From positions 1 to 50,330 of IMG/VR virus record IMGVR_UViG_3300017727_000017: a DNA stretch of 50,330 nt; one strand, written 5' to 3'. This document shows, one piece after another, positions 42,804-49,216 of the stretch (positions are counted from its first letter, which is position 1; every line of letters starts with the position of its first letter). Source of the stretch: a virus. A program made the translations under genes and the position numbers. Under the pieces are notes generated by a model, which saw only the letters and a list, made by a program, of their open reading frames with translations, made no database searches and had not been told where the DNA came from.

Positions 42804-43454
42804 ATGGCTTATCTAAACGCAAACATACCAACAGTTTATGCACAAATTAGAAAAGAGTATTTATATGATCTTAAAAAACATCATGGAGAAGTTGAAGAGT
42901 GTATTATCTTTGGCATTACTAGTATGGGGGGCCGTGCTATACTATTCCACGCTCTTATGGGTAACGGTGCAATATTTTATCGCCTGCCAATTAGCGCGTT
43001 TATTCAAAAGGGATTTGAACCATCCGGAGTGCCCACAAGAAGACTTGATGAATTGGAGCTTTGGAATTGTTTTTCTTACTATCCTACTGTCACTAGTTGG
43101 TCTATTTTAACTGCAGCTTCAGGTTATTATTTCGGTAAAGATAAAAAAAAGCATCACGGTCGTTATTTATTTACTATTGACTGGGCTCATCCAGATGTTA
43201 ATATGTTAGATACTGATCATTCAGAGATTCCGCACGAACATAAGTGCGCTCACATAATTGCCTTAGATGAGGGTAATTTTGCAGCACAACCAAATAATAG
43301 ATGTATATGGGACCTACCTTCTTTTACTGTAAAAGATAATACTCCCGATTGGAAAGTGCAAACTAATGAATGGAACGTAGAAGATAGCGGAGCTTGGCGT
43401 ACAGAAGATACAGATAAGTTCTTCTATGAAATAGAGGAGAAAAAAAATGATTAA
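42804..43454 (+). CDS. Conserved phage protein of unknown function (216 aa)
   Basis: ATG is preceded by GAGGAG. The product is polar, with GITSMGGRAILFHALMGNG near 37-55, a HHGRYLFTIDWAHPD segment and Asp/His-rich HEHKCAHIIALDEGNFAAQ near 145-165. It ends with WNVEDSGAWRTED, and no TM is predicted. I recall homologues directly after PolA in pelagiphages and cyanophages, with no known role. The His/Asp/Cys cluster might bind a metal. It overlaps the Trp-rich peptide start by 8 nt. Confidence 0.6.
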   Translation: MAYLNANIPTVYAQIRKEYLYDLKKHHGEVEECIIFGITSMGGRAILFHALMGNGAIFYRLPISAFIQKGFEPSGVPTRRLDELELWNCFSYYPTVTSWSILTAASGYYFGKDKKKHHGRYLFTIDWAHPDVNMLDTDHSEIPHEHKCAHIIALDEGNFAAQPNNRCIWDLPSFTVKDNTPDWKVQTNEWNVEDSGAWRTEDTDKFFYEIEEKKND

Positions 43455-43530
43455 AAAAACTTTAAAATGGGTTTGGAATATAATTTGCTGGCCCTGGAAA
43501 AAATTTAAACAATGGGTTTGGTCTAGTTAA
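43447..43530 (+). CDS. Trp-rich 27-aa cationic peptide
   Basis: A strong GAGGAG ribosome site ends 7 nt before ATG. The peptide (MIKKTLKWVWNIICWPWKKF and a short WVW end) has six Trp and seven Lys in 27 residues and one Cys. It is amphipathic and cationic like membrane-active peptides. It begins inside the end of the previous gene and stops exactly at the next ATG. It opens the lysis cassette, so a tiny membrane-active lysis or accessory peptide is plausible. Not recognised from any family. Confidence 0.5.
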   Translation: MIKKTLKWVWNIICWPWKKFKQWVWSS

Positions 43531-43692
43531 ATGACCAGCTGCAAGACATGTTTTCATCCTTGTCATTGCGGTGAAGATAGAGATCTTCACGCAGATGAAT
43601 ATGGTGTGTGCACCTGCGAAAAGTGTACTTGCAAACGAACTTACAAAAAAGAAAAAGATCACAGTACGGACATAACATACGAAAATGAGTAA
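43531..43692 (+). CDS. Cys-rich small protein (53 aa)
   Basis: ATG directly abuts the previous stop. Cysteines at 4, 7, 11, 13, 27, 29, 32 and 34, with His at 9, 12 and 20, indicate probably two zinc sites (CKTCFHPCHC and CTCEKCTC). The C-terminus is charged. It overlaps the next start by 8 nt. Function unknown; zinc-binding regulator or structural protein possible. Confidence 0.6.
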   Translation: MTSCKTCFHPCHCGEDRDLHADEYGVCTCEKCTCKRTYKKEKDHSTDITYENE

Positions 43693-44065
43693 CAAACCTT
43701 TGGATATCGGAGAAGAGGCAAGAGTTCAAATGCCAATGAAGACAGTAGCATCGCTGATCGTGCTGGTAGCAATGGGCGTTTTCGCTTATACCGAGCTGAC
43801 TGCGAGGTTAGTATCGTTAGAGACATCAAGAGAATTATTTGAAAATGATTTACTTAAAAAATCTGAACAAGTTCCTACAGATCAGGAGCAACATTTTTTA
43901 TTGGAAGATCTTTATAAAAGTGTCGAGCAGATAGAAACGAGAATCGAGGACATGATGCACAACAAAGTAAACATACAGTTTATACAAAAACAAACTGAGA
44001 AGCTTTTAGTTGATGTTGAAAATTTAAAAGATAAAGTAAGAGCAAACGGTAACGGAGCGCATTGA
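43685..44065 (+). CDS. TM plus coiled-coil protein of the lysis region (126 aa)
   Basis: N-terminus MSNKPLDIGEEARVQMPMKT is a conserved start in marine phages, followed by one TM segment at about 18-36. A long coiled coil runs from 40 to 122, with MMHNKVNIQFIQKQTEKLL near 90-108. One TM with a long soluble helix resembles inner-membrane spanin subunits or small holin regulators. It overlaps the Cys-rich gene by 8 nt and shares one base with the next gene. The lysis role is inferred from order beside the endolysin. Confidence 0.65.
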   Translation: MSNKPLDIGEEARVQMPMKTVASLIVLVAMGVFAYTELTARLVSLETSRELFENDLLKKSEQVPTDQEQHFLLEDLYKSVEQIETRIEDMMHNKVNIQFIQKQTEKLLVDVENLKDKVRANGNGAH

Positions 44066-44277
44066 TGACAGAGTTAGTGGTAGCCTTACTTATGATTGTA
44101 CATGGAGAGATTAAAGAAGCACGTATTCAGACTTCAATGTCTGAATGTCTTAAAGGAGCACGTACAGCTAGGCGTGATTCTAAATCGCACGTAAAGTACC
44201 AGTGTCTAAAACAGATGGCCGAGCTTGAAAAAAATATAGATGGATCTTTGTCTATAAAAAAGTTAATATTGGAGTAA
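44065..44277 (+). CDS. Small membrane/secreted protein of the lysis region (70 aa)
   Basis: ATG at 44065 overlaps the upstream stop by one base. The N-terminal 12 residues (MTELVVALLMIV) are hydrophobic and could be a signal or short TM. The remainder is basic with two Cys (CLKGARTARRDSKSHVKYQC). I recognise similar proteins in cyanophages and pelagiphages next to endolysin genes. An outer-membrane spanin-like or periplasmic role is possible, though no lipobox is visible. Confidence 0.55.
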   Translation: MTELVVALLMIVHGEIKEARIQTSMSECLKGARTARRDSKSHVKYQCLKQMAELEKNIDGSLSIKKLILE

Positions 44278-44753
44278 TGAATCTTTCACGGAATTTCACT
44301 CTTTTAGAATTAATTAAATCGGACACAGCTGTTCGTAAAGATATTAATAATAATCCAAATGCAGGTCAAATAGAAAAATTAAAAGGACTGTGTGAAAATA
44401 TTTTACAACCCGTCCGGGACCATTTCGGTAGAGTTAAGGTCACATCAGGGTTCCGTTCAGAAGACCTTTGCTATGCCATAGGTTCAAGTCGGGACAGCCA
44501 GCATGCAAAAGCTGAGGCCGCAGACTTCGAATGTGTTGGAGTTGACAATGCAGAAGTTGCTGATTGGATTAAAATGAATCTTGAAACAGATCAATTGATT
44601 CTTGAGTTCTACACACCAGGAGAACCTAATTCCGGATGGATACATTGTAGTTGGATACCTGAAGGAAGACGTGAGCAATATATGCATGCATTTAAGTCGG
44701 AAGGTAAGACAAAATACAAACCAATAATAGGAAAGGCGAAAGATATAGTATGA
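44277..44753 (+). CDS. M15-family peptidase endolysin (158 aa)
   Basis: Cleaves the peptide cross-links of peptidoglycan, a zinc DD- or LD-endopeptidase. Motifs: TSGFRSEDLCYAIG at 56-69, SQHAKAEAADFE at 74-85 with His76 and Asp83 as zinc ligands, and GWIHCSW at 120-126 with His123; Glu110 is the candidate catalytic base. The 158-residue, single-domain size matches phage M15A peptidases. No signal sequence is present, so a holin is needed for export. It lies in a run with start/stop overlaps, which supports a lysis cassette. Confidence 0.9.
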   Translation: MNLSRNFTLLELIKSDTAVRKDINNNPNAGQIEKLKGLCENILQPVRDHFGRVKVTSGFRSEDLCYAIGSSRDSQHAKAEAADFECVGVDNAEVADWIKMNLETDQLILEFYTPGEPNSGWIHCSWIPEGRREQYMHAFKSEGKTKYKPIIGKAKDIV

Positions 44754-44977
44754 GTATAATAGATAAGAAATCAGCTAAATTATTTAGTAAAATAGATACA
44801 GTACATGGAACTTGTGAAGAATGTCAGGAAGAAGCGATTTTAGTTGCAATTGTTTCAGAATTTTATAGATGTACTAACTGTGGTCATGATACCAAACAAC
44901 ATATCAATGGCAGGATCAGATATCTTAAATTAGATGAGTCTGATAAGAAATGGATAAAAGATAATTATATTGAATAA
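44750..44977 (+). CDS. Zinc-ribbon protein (75 aa)
   Basis: The pairs CEEC (22-25) and CTNC (41-44) form a probable zinc ribbon. The rest is charged, with GRIRYLKLDESDKKWIK near the C-terminus. It overlaps the endolysin by 4 nt (ATGA) and the next gene by 1 nt. Phage zinc ribbons of this size may regulate transcription or bind nucleic acid. The specific function is unknown. Confidence 0.7.
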   Translation: MSIIDKKSAKLFSKIDTVHGTCEECQEEAILVAIVSEFYRCTNCGHDTKQHINGRIRYLKLDESDKKWIKDNYIE

Positions 44978-45108
44978 TGGCTAAGAAGTTTAAATCATTC
45001 GAGACACGTGATAAACCTAGAAAACGTGGACCTCGTCAGCACAAGAAAAATAAAAATAAACACGAGAAACGTCAGAAAAAACAAAAGAGATACAAAGGCC
45101 AAGGATAA
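44977..45108 (+). CDS. Very basic small protein (43 aa)
   Basis: ATG overlaps the upstream stop by one base. MAKKFKSFETRDKPRKRGPR and a Lys/Arg/Gln-rich tail match a small phage protein I know from cyanophages and pelagiphages. More than half the residues are basic. Probably nucleic-acid binding; the exact role is unknown. Confidence 0.65.
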   Translation: MAKKFKSFETRDKPRKRGPRQHKKNKNKHEKRQKKQKRYKGQG

Positions 45109-45127
45109 AAACATAAAGGAGAAAGAA

Positions 45128-45694
45128 ATGGTAGATATATTTAAACATTTTACTTTTGTAAAAAAGTATAATGAAATCAAAGATTTAAAAGAAAAAGTTT
45201 TAAAATACACAAAAGAAGACTGGGAAAAATATGATTACAGGCAAAAAAATTATATTGTTCACAGTAGCACAAAAACCATACCTTTAATATGGAATGAAAT
45301 GAATAAAGACAATTTAAGAAATTTAAAAAAAGACGACAGAAAATTTTGGCCTGAAGCAGAAAAATATAAAACAGATTTAGATTCTCTTTCACAAATGTTT
45401 ACAGAAAAATACGGTAAAGGTTTTATTTCTAGTGCTATGTTAATCAACCTACCTTCAAGAACTGTAATTAAACCTCACGTAGATAACTACGATCCTTATT
45501 TTGATCTTGTTAAAAGAACTCATTTAGCGATCGTGACTGATGACGAAGTAATATTTACAGTTGGGGGTGAGGAAAGAAATATAAAAGAAGGTGAAATATT
45601 TGAAATAGATAATAGCAATAAACTACACTCTGTTATAAATAACTCAGAAGAAATAGATAGAGTGCATTTATTGGCAGACTGGTTAACAACATAA
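45128..45694 (+). CDS. 2-oxoglutarate/Fe(II) oxygenase, Asp/Asn hydroxylase-like (188 aa)
   Basis: ATG at 45128 (AAAGGAG just upstream) is preferred to an in-frame ATG at 45008. The double-stranded beta-helix fold is suggested by MLINLPSRTVIKPHVDN with His117 and Asp119, AIVTDDEVIFTVGGEE, and NKLHSVINNS with His167, completing the HxD...H iron triad. Arg178 in DRVHLLAD is the likely 2-oxoglutarate ligand. This matches the aspartyl/asparaginyl hydroxylase family. It could hydroxylate a protein side chain or a small molecule; the substrate is unknown. No signal peptide. It lies after a small basic gene with a 19-nt gap. Confidence 0.75.
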   Translation: MVDIFKHFTFVKKYNEIKDLKEKVLKYTKEDWEKYDYRQKNYIVHSSTKTIPLIWNEMNKDNLRNLKKDDRKFWPEAEKYKTDLDSLSQMFTEKYGKGFISSAMLINLPSRTVIKPHVDNYDPYFDLVKRTHLAIVTDDEVIFTVGGEERNIKEGEIFEIDNSNKLHSVINNSEEIDRVHLLADWLTT

Positions 45695-45705
45695 AGGAGA
45701 AAGAA

Positions 45706-45927
45706 ATGACTGAGAAAAAACTAACATTAAAAGCAACAGGCGCAACTCAGAAGCAATGGGGTGTACTTGTTCTTGAACTTAACATACTTAAGAAAGCATG
45801 GAAGAGTTATGGAGTAGATATAGATTTGTCTGGTCACGGAATTAAATCTATTGTTGAAAAAGGTACGAGAATTTACGAATTTAAAAACGCTGATGAAAAA
45901 ACTAAGAAAAATGAATTAAGCGGGTAG
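45706..45927 (+). CDS. Small hypothetical phage protein (73 aa)
   Basis: AAAGGAG precedes ATG. The sequence MTEKKLTLKATGATQKQWGV, then a LVLELNILKKAWKSYG helix and GTRIYEFKNADEKT looks like a conserved small protein of aquatic phages, function unknown. It ends 12 bases inside the convergent gene at 45916. Confidence 0.6.
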   Translation: MTEKKLTLKATGATQKQWGVLVLELNILKKAWKSYGVDIDLSGHGIKSIVEKGTRIYEFKNADEKTKKNELSG

Positions 45928-46191
45928 CTTAGGTTTTCTCGGTGGAACAGTAATATCTGGAAGTTTTATTTCTCTACATTCAAATTTGATAACAAGTCTA
46001 TTTTTTTCAATGTGGTCTGCATCAACATTTTCAAGTTTTTTTAATTCCATATAAGTTTTTTGAGCAATTGCATATCTATTTAATGCACAATCATAGTGCG
46101 TTTCAAAACCATTTTTTACTGAAAAATGACTAGAGGGACATTGTCCTGTAATCATGGAACATAAATGTAATACAATTATAAATTTAGTCAT
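45916..46191 (-). CDS. Secreted/periplasmic Cys protein (91 aa)
   Basis: On the minus strand, with CAGGAG upstream of ATG at 46191. The N-terminal 15 residues (MTKFIIVLHLCSMIT) look like a signal sequence; Cys at 11 and 18 could be lipobox-like but no clear LxxC is present. Three further regions carry Cys (C18, C35, C72). The C-terminus is Pro/Lys-rich. Proteins of this layout occur in pelagiphages as isolated minus-strand genes by recollection. A periplasmic or outer-membrane role, perhaps superinfection exclusion or spanin-like, is a guess. Confidence 0.55.
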   Translation of the reverse strand: MTKFIIVLHLCSMITGQCPSSHFSVKNGFETHYDCALNRYAIAQKTYMELKKLENVDADHIEKNRLVIKFECREIKLPDITVPPRKPKLPA

Positions 46192-46220
46192 TGACTCCTG
46201 TTGTAATTTTAATATATAAT
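46191..46220 (+). promoter_or_regulatory. Near-consensus promoter for the RHH operon
   Basis: TTGACT (46191-46196, 5/6) and TATAAT (46215-46220, 6/6) with an 18-base spacer. It overlaps the start of the divergent secreted-protein gene and precedes the ribbon-helix-helix gene by 38 nt. The TATATATAAT tract may also serve the minus strand. Confidence 0.7.
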
Positions 46221-46257
46221 CCTATATGTCAGAAATAACTTTGAAAGGATATAACAA

Positions 46258-46428
46258 ATGACAGATATAAGCAAATACAAAAGTATAGCAATTGATCATG
46301 ACTGCTATAATAAATTAACAAAACTATCAAAACATCTCGCTCCTAAGCATGCCAAATTGTCTAGGGCACAAGTCGTAAGAGTATTAGTCGAAGAGAAAGT
46401 GGAGAAGTTAAATGGCAAACTTAGATAG
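46258..46428 (+). CDS. Ribbon-helix-helix DNA-binding protein (56 aa)
   Basis: AAAGGA precedes ATG. The pattern of an N-terminal strand KYKSIAIDHD, helix YNKLTKLSKHL and second helix LSRAQVVRVLVEEKVEKL fits Arc/MetJ-type regulators, which bind DNA as dimers through the strand. The size is typical. It is transcribed from a near-consensus promoter and could auto-regulate it, or act on the palindrome near 35001. Its last 17 bases overlap the next gene. Target sites are unknown. Confidence 0.7.
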   Translation: MTDISKYKSIAIDHDCYNKLTKLSKHLAPKHAKLSRAQVVRVLVEEKVEKLNGKLR

Positions 46429-46684
46429 AGAAATATGTCCCGTGTGCAGTGGAAATGGGTATGTATTATCTGGTGAGACTTTTTATCAATGTAGTTACTG
46501 TGAATCTCAAGGCGAGATACCCGTTCGAGAGGCGAGCGTCGAGGAGTTAAAAAAAGTAATTTCAGAACTTCAGATACACAGAAGTGTGTTGCAAGGAAAA
46601 ATAAAACAACAAGCTTCAAAAATTACTGAGTTAGAAAACACATTAAACATTCAAGAATTTAAAAACCCATGGTCGGGACAATGA
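46412..46684 (+). CDS. DnaJ-like zinc-finger protein with coiled coil (90 aa)
   Basis: Residues 9-38 include CPVCSGNGY and CSYCESQGE, which match the CxxCxGxG pattern of DnaJ zinc domains (the second half is altered). Residues 40-80 form a coiled coil (VEELKKVISELQIHRSVL). Likely a small zinc-binding phage protein; no J-domain is present. It starts inside the RHH gene and ends overlapping the endonuclease start by 4 nt. Confidence 0.65.
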   Translation: MANLDREICPVCSGNGYVLSGETFYQCSYCESQGEIPVREASVEELKKVISELQIHRSVLQGKIKQQASKITELENTLNIQEFKNPWSGQ

Positions 46685-47109
46685 TATCGGAAATTGATTG
46701 CGCATACATTGCAGGTTTGTTTGATGGTGAGGGTTCAATACACATAAGACGTGGTATTGAAAAAAAGAAAAAACACAAAGGTAAACCTGGATACAGGATT
46801 TCTAATTCTATGCGTATCAGTATGGAAATTACAATGACAGATAAATCTGTTTTAGTTTGGGTCCATGAAGTATTGGGTGTAGGTACACTTACACCTAAGA
46901 AAGTAAAAGGAAACAGAGTTGATGGTACACCTTACCTTAAACAATATAGATGGCGTTGTACATTTCGTGATGCTTATCGTGTGTGTTGTATGCTTTGGCC
47001 TTTTGCTCATACAAAACTACCTAAGATACAAGAAGTAATAGATCATTACTCAGACAGTAATATAGTTGATTTAACAGAGTACAGAGTAGCAAAGGAGTTA
47101 GAGGTTTGA
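46681..47109 (+). CDS. LAGLIDADG homing endonuclease (142 aa)
   Basis: Starts ATGA, overlapping the previous stop. The single LAGLIDADG-type motif is YIAGLFDGEGSI at 8-19, with acidic Asp and Glu for metal binding. After this comes a Lys-rich loop, then MRISMEITMTDKSVLVWVHE and a second basic half with CTFRDAYRVCCMLW. Single-motif size (about 140-160 aa) implies a homodimer. It is not inside a recognisable intron or intein; free-standing endonucleases often mobilise themselves to an adjacent gene. The target site is not known, and the gene may be a domesticated nuclease. Confidence 0.85.
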   Translation: MISEIDCAYIAGLFDGEGSIHIRRGIEKKKKHKGKPGYRISNSMRISMEITMTDKSVLVWVHEVLGVGTLTPKKVKGNRVDGTPYLKQYRWRCTFRDAYRVCCMLWPFAHTKLPKIQEVIDHYSDSNIVDLTEYRVAKELEV

Positions 47110-47285
47110 ACTGTTGGCACTGTAAAACAGAATTAATATGGGGTGGTGACCACGATACCGAAGATAATCAGGATTATGATATAGTTAGTAATTTATCATG
47201 TCCTAAGTGTCATTCAGCGGTTGATGTGTGGCATCCATCAGAAAAATTAATGGAGGAGTATAAAAAATATGAAGACGATAAGTAA
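47106..47285 (+). CDS. Zinc-ribbon protein with TTG start (59 aa)
   Basis: The start codon is TTG, overlapping the endonuclease stop by 4 nt (TTGA), with AAGGAG upstream. Four cysteines in two pairs, CWHC at 3-6 and CPKC at 32-35, flank a WGGDHDTEDNQDYDI segment. This is a family I recall from cyanophages and other marine phages. It is missed by ATG-only searches. Function unknown; a zinc-binding nucleic-acid or protein-interaction module is likely. Confidence 0.7.
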   Translation: MNCWHCKTELIWGGDHDTEDNQDYDIVSNLSCPKCHSAVDVWHPSEKLMEEYKKYEDDK

Positions 47286-47340
47286 TAAAAGATGGAATAA
47301 GAAGTACGGATTTAGATCAAAAAGGAGAAAAAATAAATGA
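47269..47340 (+). CDS. Tiny basic peptide (23 aa), coupled
   Basis: A 23-residue ORF (MKTISNKRWNKKYGFRSKRR then KNK) starts within the preceding gene, and its stop overlaps the next ATG (ATGA). It may exist only to couple translation of the next gene, whose AAGGAG lies within it. No ribosome site of its own is clear. Weakly supported. Confidence 0.35.
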   Translation: MKTISNKRWNKKYGFRSKRRKNK

Positions 47341-47687
47341 AGCTGAAGGATAATGTAACACTAGCTGAAGAAGTTAGAACTGAAAAATTTAGAAACGAAA
47401 AGCTACATAAAAAATGTAACAAATTAATGAAACAATCTAAAAACCAAGAAGAGGAAATTTTAGAACTGAATGAATATATTGATTCTTTAGAAGCACAGAT
47501 TGCAGACTACAAGAGAAGATTTGTACCTGACTTTGATATGCTTCAAAAAGGTGGTGAGTCGGTCCCAATATCTGATTTAAAAATTATGTCAGATAAAGCT
47601 AAACGTTCTATGGCAAAAAGATTCCTTAAAAAATATGGTGAGGAATGGGTAAAGAAAAATATAATTGATAATGAAGATTTAAAATAA
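47337..47687 (+). CDS. Coiled-coil hypothetical protein (116 aa)
   Basis: AAAGGAG precedes ATG. Residues 5-62 form a long coiled coil (LAEEVRTEKFRNEKLHKKC), followed by a segment with PDFDMLQKGGESVPISDLK and a basic helix KRSMAKRFLKKYGEEW. No catalytic motif. It shares one base with the next start. Role unknown; part of the small-gene early cluster. Confidence 0.6.
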   Translation: MKLKDNVTLAEEVRTEKFRNEKLHKKCNKLMKQSKNQEEEILELNEYIDSLEAQIADYKRRFVPDFDMLQKGGESVPISDLKIMSDKAKRSMAKRFLKKYGEEWVKKNIIDNEDLK

Positions 47688-47896
47688 TGCCTAGGAAATG
47701 TTATGTTAAAAAAGAAATAAAGATAAGCAAACATAAATTTTTACTAGAAATTTATTATGCTTTAGAAGGACATAAAGATGTTTGTTGGGAAGTATTTCCA
47801 TTTGATAACCAGGCGTCTTTGTATGCTTTTGAAAATAAACACAAAATAGAAAAAATAGTAGAAAGAAAACATTTGTATGAATCTAAAGTGGAATAA
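47687..47896 (+). CDS. Small hypothetical protein (69 aa)
   Basis: ATG shares one base with the previous stop. The product is an alpha/beta type with MPRKCYVKKEIKISKHKF, then CWEVFPFDNQASLYAFENK. No TM. It overlaps the nuclease start by 20 nt. Family not recognised. Confidence 0.55.
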   Translation: MPRKCYVKKEIKISKHKFLLEIYYALEGHKDVCWEVFPFDNQASLYAFENKHKIEKIVERKHLYESKVE

Positions 47897-48596
47897 AAAA
47901 TTTATCTACCCTACGTCAACAAGATCACTGTTAAATGATGAGAGAGTCTATGACGTATCTCAAGAAAAGTTACCAAGTGTTACAACCATACTATCAGCTA
48001 CTCAGCCTCAAGATAAGCTAGACTCTATCGCGAAATGGAAAGCTAGGGTTGGAGACGTTGAAGCGGATAAAATTAAGAATACTGCAGCTAATAGAGGAAC
48101 TATCATGCATAGCATTTTAGAGGGTTATATAATTGAAAAAGAGGTCCTAGATATGACTGAGGCGGGCGTACAAGCTCATTCGATGGCTAAAACGATCATC
48201 GATAAGGGTTTGCCTGATTTAGAGGAGATATGGGGCTCTGAGGTGGTAGTAAGCTATCCTGGACTGTATGCCGGTGCAACTGATCTAGTTGGAGTTTATA
48301 TGGGACGTGATAGTATAATAGACTTCAAGCAATCGAACAAGCCCAAACGTATCGAGTGGATAACTGATTATAAGTTGCAGATGGTGGCTTATGCGATGGC
48401 CCACAACTACGTTCACGGCTCTGAGATCGAGCAAGGAGTTATATTGATGTGTACTCCTGATAATTTTTTTCAACGATTCATAATCAATGGCTCCGAGTTT
48501 CGAGCACTTAGTCACGAGTGGCTGGCCCGAGTCGATGCTTATTACAAGGTTCGAGCAGCTAGGAGCGAGAGTCGAGAAACGGGGAAAAATGAGTAA
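47877..48596 (+). CDS. PD-(D/E)XK nuclease, RecB/Cas4-like (239 aa)
   Basis: A single-domain exonuclease. Motifs: LPSVTTILSATQP near 32-44, RGTIMHSILEGYI at 73-85 (His78), GATDLVG at 133-139 (Asp136), IIDFKQ at 147-152 (Asp149, Lys151), and YKLQMVAYAMA at 165-175 (Gln168, the QxxxY-type motif). All catalytic residues of RecB-family nucleases are present. Length and order fit phage recombination/host-DNA degradation exonucleases. The GC content of its 3' half is visibly higher than in neighbouring genes. The putative origin region follows directly. Confidence 0.85.
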   Translation: MNLKWNKKFIYPTSTRSLLNDERVYDVSQEKLPSVTTILSATQPQDKLDSIAKWKARVGDVEADKIKNTAANRGTIMHSILEGYIIEKEVLDMTEAGVQAHSMAKTIIDKGLPDLEEIWGSEVVVSYPGLYAGATDLVGVYMGRDSIIDFKQSNKPKRIEWITDYKLQMVAYAMAHNYVHGSEIEQGVILMCTPDNFFQRFIINGSEFRALSHEWLARVDAYYKVRAARSESRETGKNE

Positions 48597-48604
48597 AATT
48601 AATT

Positions 48605-48864
48605 TGTGGAACTTTTGTGGAAACGACGAAAATTTTGTGGAAAAACGTTTTTACTTTAGAATGATTCTAAACTTTTGTTACATTCTGACGCAGATTTTAG
48701 CCATTTTCCACATTTTCCACATTTTTTTTCGACGAAATGTGGAAGATTTTGTGGAACTTTTATTCAATGATTTCAGCTACTTAAGGGTTGTTTTTATGAT
48801 TTCCACATTTTCCACAGCGTTTCAGAAATATTTTCAGAATTTTTATATTTATATATATTTATAT
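48605..48864. other. Putative replication origin: DnaA-box-like cluster and AT-rich run
   Basis: Nine TGTGGAA/TTCCACA elements occur in about 210 bp. Forward sites lie at 48605, 48616, 48636, 48738 and 48750. Reverse sites lie at 48706, 48715, 48801 and 48810 (core starts). Four extend to full TTTTCCACA or its complement: 48636-48644, 48704-48712, 48713-48721 and 48808-48816. This matches the cyanobacterial DnaA-box consensus and is one base from E. coli TTATCCACA. A 27-bp run of only A/T (48838-48864) lies beside the cluster as a possible unwinding element. An open frame across it has no credible protein features. The role is inferred from sequence only. Confidence 0.6.
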
Positions 48865-48889
48865 CTTATAGAGTGGAAAGGAGTCAGCT

Positions 48890-49216
48890 ATGAATAAAAA
48901 ATCAAAAAATAAAAATAAAAAAACAATTCCGTTGAATTTAAAGTCATTGGGTAACAATATATTAGACTACCCTTTTGTAGAAATAGAGTGGTTGGATATC
49001 GAGGGGGACGCCGGTTGGAGTACCACAAAAGATTTGAATAAAGAAAAATTACCTACATGTGTTTCCAAAGGATACTTAGTCAGTCAAAAAAACGGAGTGA
49101 CTAGAATATTTACTGACTATATTAAATCAAAAGAAAAACCTACATTTGACAGTATTGGTAATACTACTATTATCCCAACCTCTGTAATTAAATCTATTAA
49201 AAAAATATTATTGTAA
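48890..49216 (+). CDS. Conserved marine phage protein (108 aa)
   Basis: AAAGGAGT precedes ATG. After a Lys-rich start, the region VEIEWLDIEGDAGWSTTKD, CVSKGYLVSQKNGVTRIFTDY and IIPTSVIKSIKKIL forms a pattern I recognise from many cyanophage and pelagiphage small proteins with no known function. It is compact alpha/beta with one Cys. Its stop overlaps the convergent terminase small subunit gene by 9 nt. Confidence 0.65.
   Translation: MNKKSKNKNKKTIPLNLKSLGNNILDYPFVEIEWLDIEGDAGWSTTKDLNKEKLPTCVSKGYLVSQKNGVTRIFTDYIKSKEKPTFDSIGNTTIIPTSVIKSIKKILL

Noticed and set aside
42838-43110. 90-codon frame inside the 216-aa gene with hydrophobic segments
   Set aside because: Overlaps a better supported gene with strong ribosome site; hydrophobicity is produced by frame shift of polar codons.
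48589-48897. Open frame of about 102 codons (MSKINLWNFCGN start) across the repeat cluster
   Set aside because: It is Phe/Ile/Tyr-rich, shaped by the TTTTCCACA and TATATA tracts, has no family pattern, lacks a good ribosome site, and contradicts the strong start at 48890. More likely a shadow of the origin-like region.
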